Source: Desulfobacteraceae bacterium (GTDB lineage: Bacteria; Desulfobacterota; DSM-4660; Desulfatiglandales; Desulfatiglandaceae). From it: a stretch of DNA of 64,000 nt. A program made the translations under genes and the position numbers. The stretch covers positions 1 through 64,000 of the forward strand of contig JAERTK010000066.1 in the NCBI GenBank assembly GCA_016844935.1. The letters are read 5' to 3'. The notes under the pieces were generated by a model. That model had not been told where the DNA came from. It did no database searches and saw only the letters and a program-made list of their open reading frames with translations. Shown in pieces: positions 61,718-64,000 of the stretch (position 1 is the first letter of the stretch; each line of letters opens with the position of its first letter).

Positions 61718-62086
61718 TTGGTCGCGCAACACAACATCATCGAGCATGAACTGCCGGGCGGGTGGAAAGTGCTTGCGGGAAAAACAGATGTGGACAACGA
61801 CTATCTCAGCCTCAAACTGGCAAAACCCAATGATTACTGGTTCCATGTGCGGGGAATGCCCGGTAGTCACGTGGTGCTGAGGGCCGATACCAAGGAGACG
61901 CCCACCCGTGCGATCCTCAAGCAGGCCGCGGCCGTAGCCGCCTGGTACAGCAAGGCGCGGCACGGCGGCGTTGTGCCGGTTTCGTGCACAGAAGCCCGAT
62001 ACGTCACCAAGCCCCGCGGCGGAAAGCCGGGCCTGGTTCAAATCCGAAAAGAAATCACGTTGAAAGTTCGGCCGGCGTTGCCCTAA
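61718..62086 (+). CDS. Stand-alone NFACT-R domain protein (DUF814)
   Basis: A 122-residue protein consisting only of an NFACT-R (DUF814) domain: DYLSLKLAKPNDYWFHVRGM, then PGSHVVLRAD, QAAAVAAWYSKARHGGVVPV and YVTKPRGGKPGLVQI. In RqcH/NEMF this domain binds RNA at stalled ribosomes. Here the NFACT-N and coiled-coil parts are absent, and the small size and intact fold argue against a broken gene. The start is TTG at 61718, 5 bp after the previous stop, with a weak ribosome-binding site AGG. It is tail-to-tail with nudC (3 bp apart). A role in RNA or ribosome quality control is inferred from the family. Confidence 0.85.
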   Translation: MVAQHNIIEHELPGGWKVLAGKTDVDNDYLSLKLAKPNDYWFHVRGMPGSHVVLRADTKETPTRAILKQAAAVAAWYSKARHGGVVPVSCTEARYVTKPRGGKPGLVQIRKEITLKVRPALP

Positions 62087-62089
62087 GCC

Positions 62090-62902
62090 CTAACCCTTAT
62101 CCACGAACCAATCGATCAACTCCCGTGAAATGCTGATTTTGGGCGGGATACGGGGGAGATTGTCTTTGGAAAACCAGTCTGCATGGGAGATTTCAACCTC
62201 GTCTTCCTTGATTTCACCACCCGCGTATTCGGTAATGAATCCCACCATAAGAGAATCGGGAAACGGCCAGGGCTGGCTTCCGAAATAGCGGATATTTTTA
62301 ACCGATATACCCACCTCTTCCAGCACTTCCCTCCTGACACATTCTTCAAGGGTTTCACCCGGCTCCACGAACCCTGCTAGAACGCTGTAAAAATCCTCAG
62401 GGAACCGGGGGGAGTGGGCCAGGAGAATTTTGCCGTCCCTGACCACAGCGACGATAATGGCCGGAGAAAGCCGCGGGTAATTGACCAACCCGCATGCCGG
62501 ACAGATTTTGGCCCTTTCGTCTTCCTTGTCTTCGTTGGCCTTTCCGCACCGGCTGCAGTATTGATGGTTCCGGTGCCATGCCAGCAAATGACCCGCCAAC
62601 CCCGCCGCCTGAACCCCGTCCGTTTCGAAACGCCGAAACACCTGACGAAGTTCAACGGCCGTGAAGATATCAGGGACAACCTCGTCGCGCCGCATTTCCG
62701 CCACATAGCAGGGATGATCATTCAACATACCGAAAAAGTGCTGCCCGGCGGCGGAAAGGTCGGTTTTTTTTAAATCAGCCGCTTCAGGGATACGGGTTTT
62801 GCCGCCTTCCTGAATAACCATGAAACGTTGTTTTCGGAACAGGAACCAGAAAGCATTTTCGGGTGGCTTGAGGGGCGGTTTGGCAGTTGATAAAAAAGTC
62901 AT
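62090..62902 (-). CDS. nudC: NAD+/NADH pyrophosphatase or decapping enzyme NudC
   Basis: A 270-residue Nudix hydrolase. ATG at 62902 follows GGAGAG; the upstream TTG is less likely. A zinc ribbon CSRCGKANEDKEDERAKICPACG-like region (first two cysteines in CSRCG, last two in CPACG) is at about 115-137. The Nudix box is GFVEPGETLEECVRREV followed by LEEVGI (about residue 180). SQPWPFPDSLMVGF is the NudC-specific SQPWPFPxS motif. It splits NAD(H) into NMN(H) and AMP and removes NAD caps from RNA. It has its own probable promoter. Confidence 0.95.
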   Translation of the reverse strand: MTFLSTAKPPLKPPENAFWFLFRKQRFMVIQEGGKTRIPEAADLKKTDLSAAGQHFFGMLNDHPCYVAEMRRDEVVPDIFTAVELRQVFRRFETDGVQAAGLAGHLLAWHRNHQYCSRCGKANEDKEDERAKICPACGLVNYPRLSPAIIVAVVRDGKILLAHSPRFPEDFYSVLAGFVEPGETLEECVRREVLEEVGISVKNIRYFGSQPWPFPDSLMVGFITEYAGGEIKEDEVEISHADWFSKDNLPRIPPKISISRELIDWFVDKG

Positions 62903-62938
62903 GAGCTTCTCTCCATCAGTCAACAGGCAATTGCGCCA

Positions 62939-62967
62939 TCGATAGCAGGCTGGTGATAAAGTGTCAA
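62939..62967 (-). promoter_or_regulatory. Probable promoter of nudC
   Basis: Minus strand TTGACA (62962-62967), 17-bp spacer, TATCGA (62939-62944). The -35 box is perfect and the spacing ideal. It starts transcription about 30 bp upstream of the nudC ATG. It is divergent from, and close to, the prfC promoter. Confidence 0.55.
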
Positions 62968-62998
62968 GGATGAGGGAAAACCTCGTCCATTATGCTCA

Positions 62999-63026
62999 TT
63001 GACCTTTCGTGGTGACGCATTATATT
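62999..63026 (+). promoter_or_regulatory. Probable promoter of prfC
   Basis: TTGACC (62999-63004), a 16-bp spacer and TATATT (63021-63026), each matching the consensus at five of six positions. The start of transcription would be near 63033, only a few bases before a strong terminator-like hairpin. Confidence 0.55.
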
Positions 63027-63036
63027 AACGCTACAC

Positions 63037-63062
63037 CGGGCTCTCCCAGAGCCCGTTTTTTT
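63037..63062 (+). terminator. Intrinsic terminator or attenuator in the prfC leader
   Basis: CGGGCTCT and AGAGCCCG form a perfect 8-bp stem with a CCC loop (63037-63055), followed by seven T residues (63056-63062). It ends 18 bp before the prfC start codon. No plus-strand gene lies upstream for 950 bp apart from the NFACT-R gene, which is separated by nudC on the other strand. It therefore looks like a control element of prfC. Confidence 0.7.
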
Positions 63063-63080
63063 ACGTTGTGATCGAGGCAT

Positions 63081-64000
63081 ATGATGAACAAAAAACACCA
63101 ACGGGAAGTGGATCGGCGGCGCAATTTCGGCATTATCAGCCACCCCGACGCCGGCAAAACCACCCTGACAGAAAAACTGCTGCTTTTTGGCGGCGCCATC
63201 CAGCAGGCCGGCGCCATCAAGGCCCGTAAGGCCGCACGCCATGCCACCAGCGACTGGATGCGCATCGAACAGGAGCGCGGCATATCCGTTACCACCAGCG
63301 CCATGAAGTTCAATTATCGGGACTACGAGGTGAACCTCCTGGACACCCCGGGGCACCAGGATTTTTCCGAGGACACCTACCGCGTGCTGACGGCTGTGGA
63401 CAGCGCTCTCATGGTCATCGACAGCGCCAAAGGCGTGGAAACCCAGACGGAAAAGCTCATGGAAGTGTGCCGCATGCGCAATACCCCCATTATCACCTTC
63501 ATTAACAAACTGGACCGGGAAGGGCTTCCCCCCCTGGATCTTCTGAGCGACATTGAGGAAAAGCTTCAAATCGAGTGCGTTCCCCTGTCATGGCCCATCG
63601 GGATGGGAAAACGATTCAAAGGGGTATACAACCGGCATCACCGGGGCCTGCATCTCTTTACGCCGAGTCGATCCTCCGTATCCGGAGAAGGCCACATGAT
63701 AGAAGACCTGGCCGATCCCCGACTCGATGAATTGCTCGGCAATCAGGCCGAGGATCTGCGTGAAGATGTGGAATTGCTGGATGGCGCCGCCAATCCCTTT
63801 GACCTGGACCATTATCTGGCGGGGAACCAGACACCCGTTTTTTTCGGCAGCGCCATCAACAACTTCGGCGTAAAGGAATTGCTGGATGCATTCGTTGAGA
63901 TGTCTCCGCGGCCCGCGCCCCGACCCACCGTGACACGGGAGGTATCCCCTTACGAACCCGCCTTTTCAGGATTTGTATTTAAAATTCAGGCCAACATGGA
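63081..64000 (+). CDS. prfC: Peptide chain release factor 3 (C-terminus beyond window)
   Basis: A translational GTPase cut by the right edge; about 306 residues are visible. ATG at 63081 (or 63084) follows GAGG. G1 is [14 protein letters not shown], switch II is DTPGHQDF and G4 is [26 protein letters not shown] is typical of RF3, as is the insertion after G4 ([20 protein letters not shown]). RF3 removes RF1 and RF2 from the ribosome after termination and takes part in quality control. An intrinsic terminator lies in its leader. Confidence 0.95.
   Translation, partial: MMNKKHQREVDRRRNFGIISHPDAGKTTLTEKLLLFGGAIQQAGAIKARKAARHATSDWMRIEQERGISVTTSAMKFNYRDYEVNLLDTPGHQDFSEDTYRVLTAVDSALMVIDSAKGVETQTEKLMEVCRMRNTPIITFINKLDREGLPPLDLLSDIEEKLQIECVPLSWPIGMGKRFKGVYNRHHRGLHLFTPSRSSVSGEGHMIEDLADPRLDELLGNQAEDLREDVELLDGAANPFDLDHYLAGNQTPVFFGSAINNFGVKELLDAFVEMSPRPAPRPTVTREVSPYEPAFSGFVFKIQANM

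Overview
The window reads as a chromosomal segment of a Desulfobacterota organism, most likely a sulfate reducer of the Desulfobacterales. This is inferred from the proteins: HdrB and HdrC/E-type heterodisulfide-reductase-like subunits, a split Mrp antiporter, ATP synthase b subunits of the deltaproteobacterial kind, a cytidylate-kinase-like/response-regulator fusion, and acyl-CoA ligase and dehydrogenase genes. No 16S rRNA, tRNA or CRISPR array was seen. Almost every gene from position 1 to about 26,100 and from 30,079 to 60,206 lies on the minus strand.

Region 1 (1-22,500) is an ion-energetics block with signalling genes between the machines. Read in the direction of transcription, it holds an HdrC/E plus HdrB membrane oxidoreductase (22,478-19,843), then a lone response regulator and the decayed start of a histidine kinase. 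Next is a consensus sigma70 promoter and an Fo-only ATPase operon (18,727-15,085: two AtpI/AtpZ-like proteins, a, a four-hairpin fused c, a normal c, b', b). After it come a Rossmann-PAS-GAF-PAS histidine kinase, a response regulator, a cytidylate-kinase/REC fusion and a PAS histidine kinase, then a Mrp-type Na+/H+ antiporter operon (9,277-1,355) with three antiporter-like large subunits and two tiny membrane proteins. A cyclic-nucleotide-binding PAS kinase runs off the left edge. The single c subunit carries the Na+-type ligand set. In the fused c subunit only the first of four hairpins keeps the ion-binding carboxylate. Together this suggests a sodium cycle with an altered rotor gear.

Region 2 (22,500-40,850) is mostly metabolic. 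It has a methionine operon (HTH regulator-metY-metX-metW) with a 10-bp-arm operator, a class I aminotransferase, a HAD phosphatase, a family-5 solute-binding protein and an MscS channel. It continues with a stranded piece of a LivF/UrtE-type ATPase gene, an acyl-CoA ligase and acyl-CoA dehydrogenase separated by a MITE-like inverted repeat, a delta-60-repeat lipoprotein, a SWIM-SNF2 helicase and a REC-cyclase.

Region 3 (40,850-58,100) is the most unusual stretch in organisation. A two-gene cassette is present in tandem: a protein of about 1,790 residues combining Ser/Thr kinase, AAA ATPase, helical repeats, GAF and histidine kinase, and an AAA ATPase of about 540 residues with a PD-(D/E)xK-like tail. 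Composite palindromic (REP/BIME-like) islands lie at matching distances from both copies, and a REP-associated tyrosine transposase (RAYT) gene sits among them. The cassette copies are nearly identical at their ends but diverge in an AT-rich core.

Region 4 (58,100-64,000) is housekeeping: a DUF4143-type ATPase, htpG with a sigma32-like promoter, murI, a small unknown protein, a stand-alone NFACT-R protein, nudC, and the start of prfC. A promoter and a strong intrinsic terminator lie immediately upstream of the prfC start codon.
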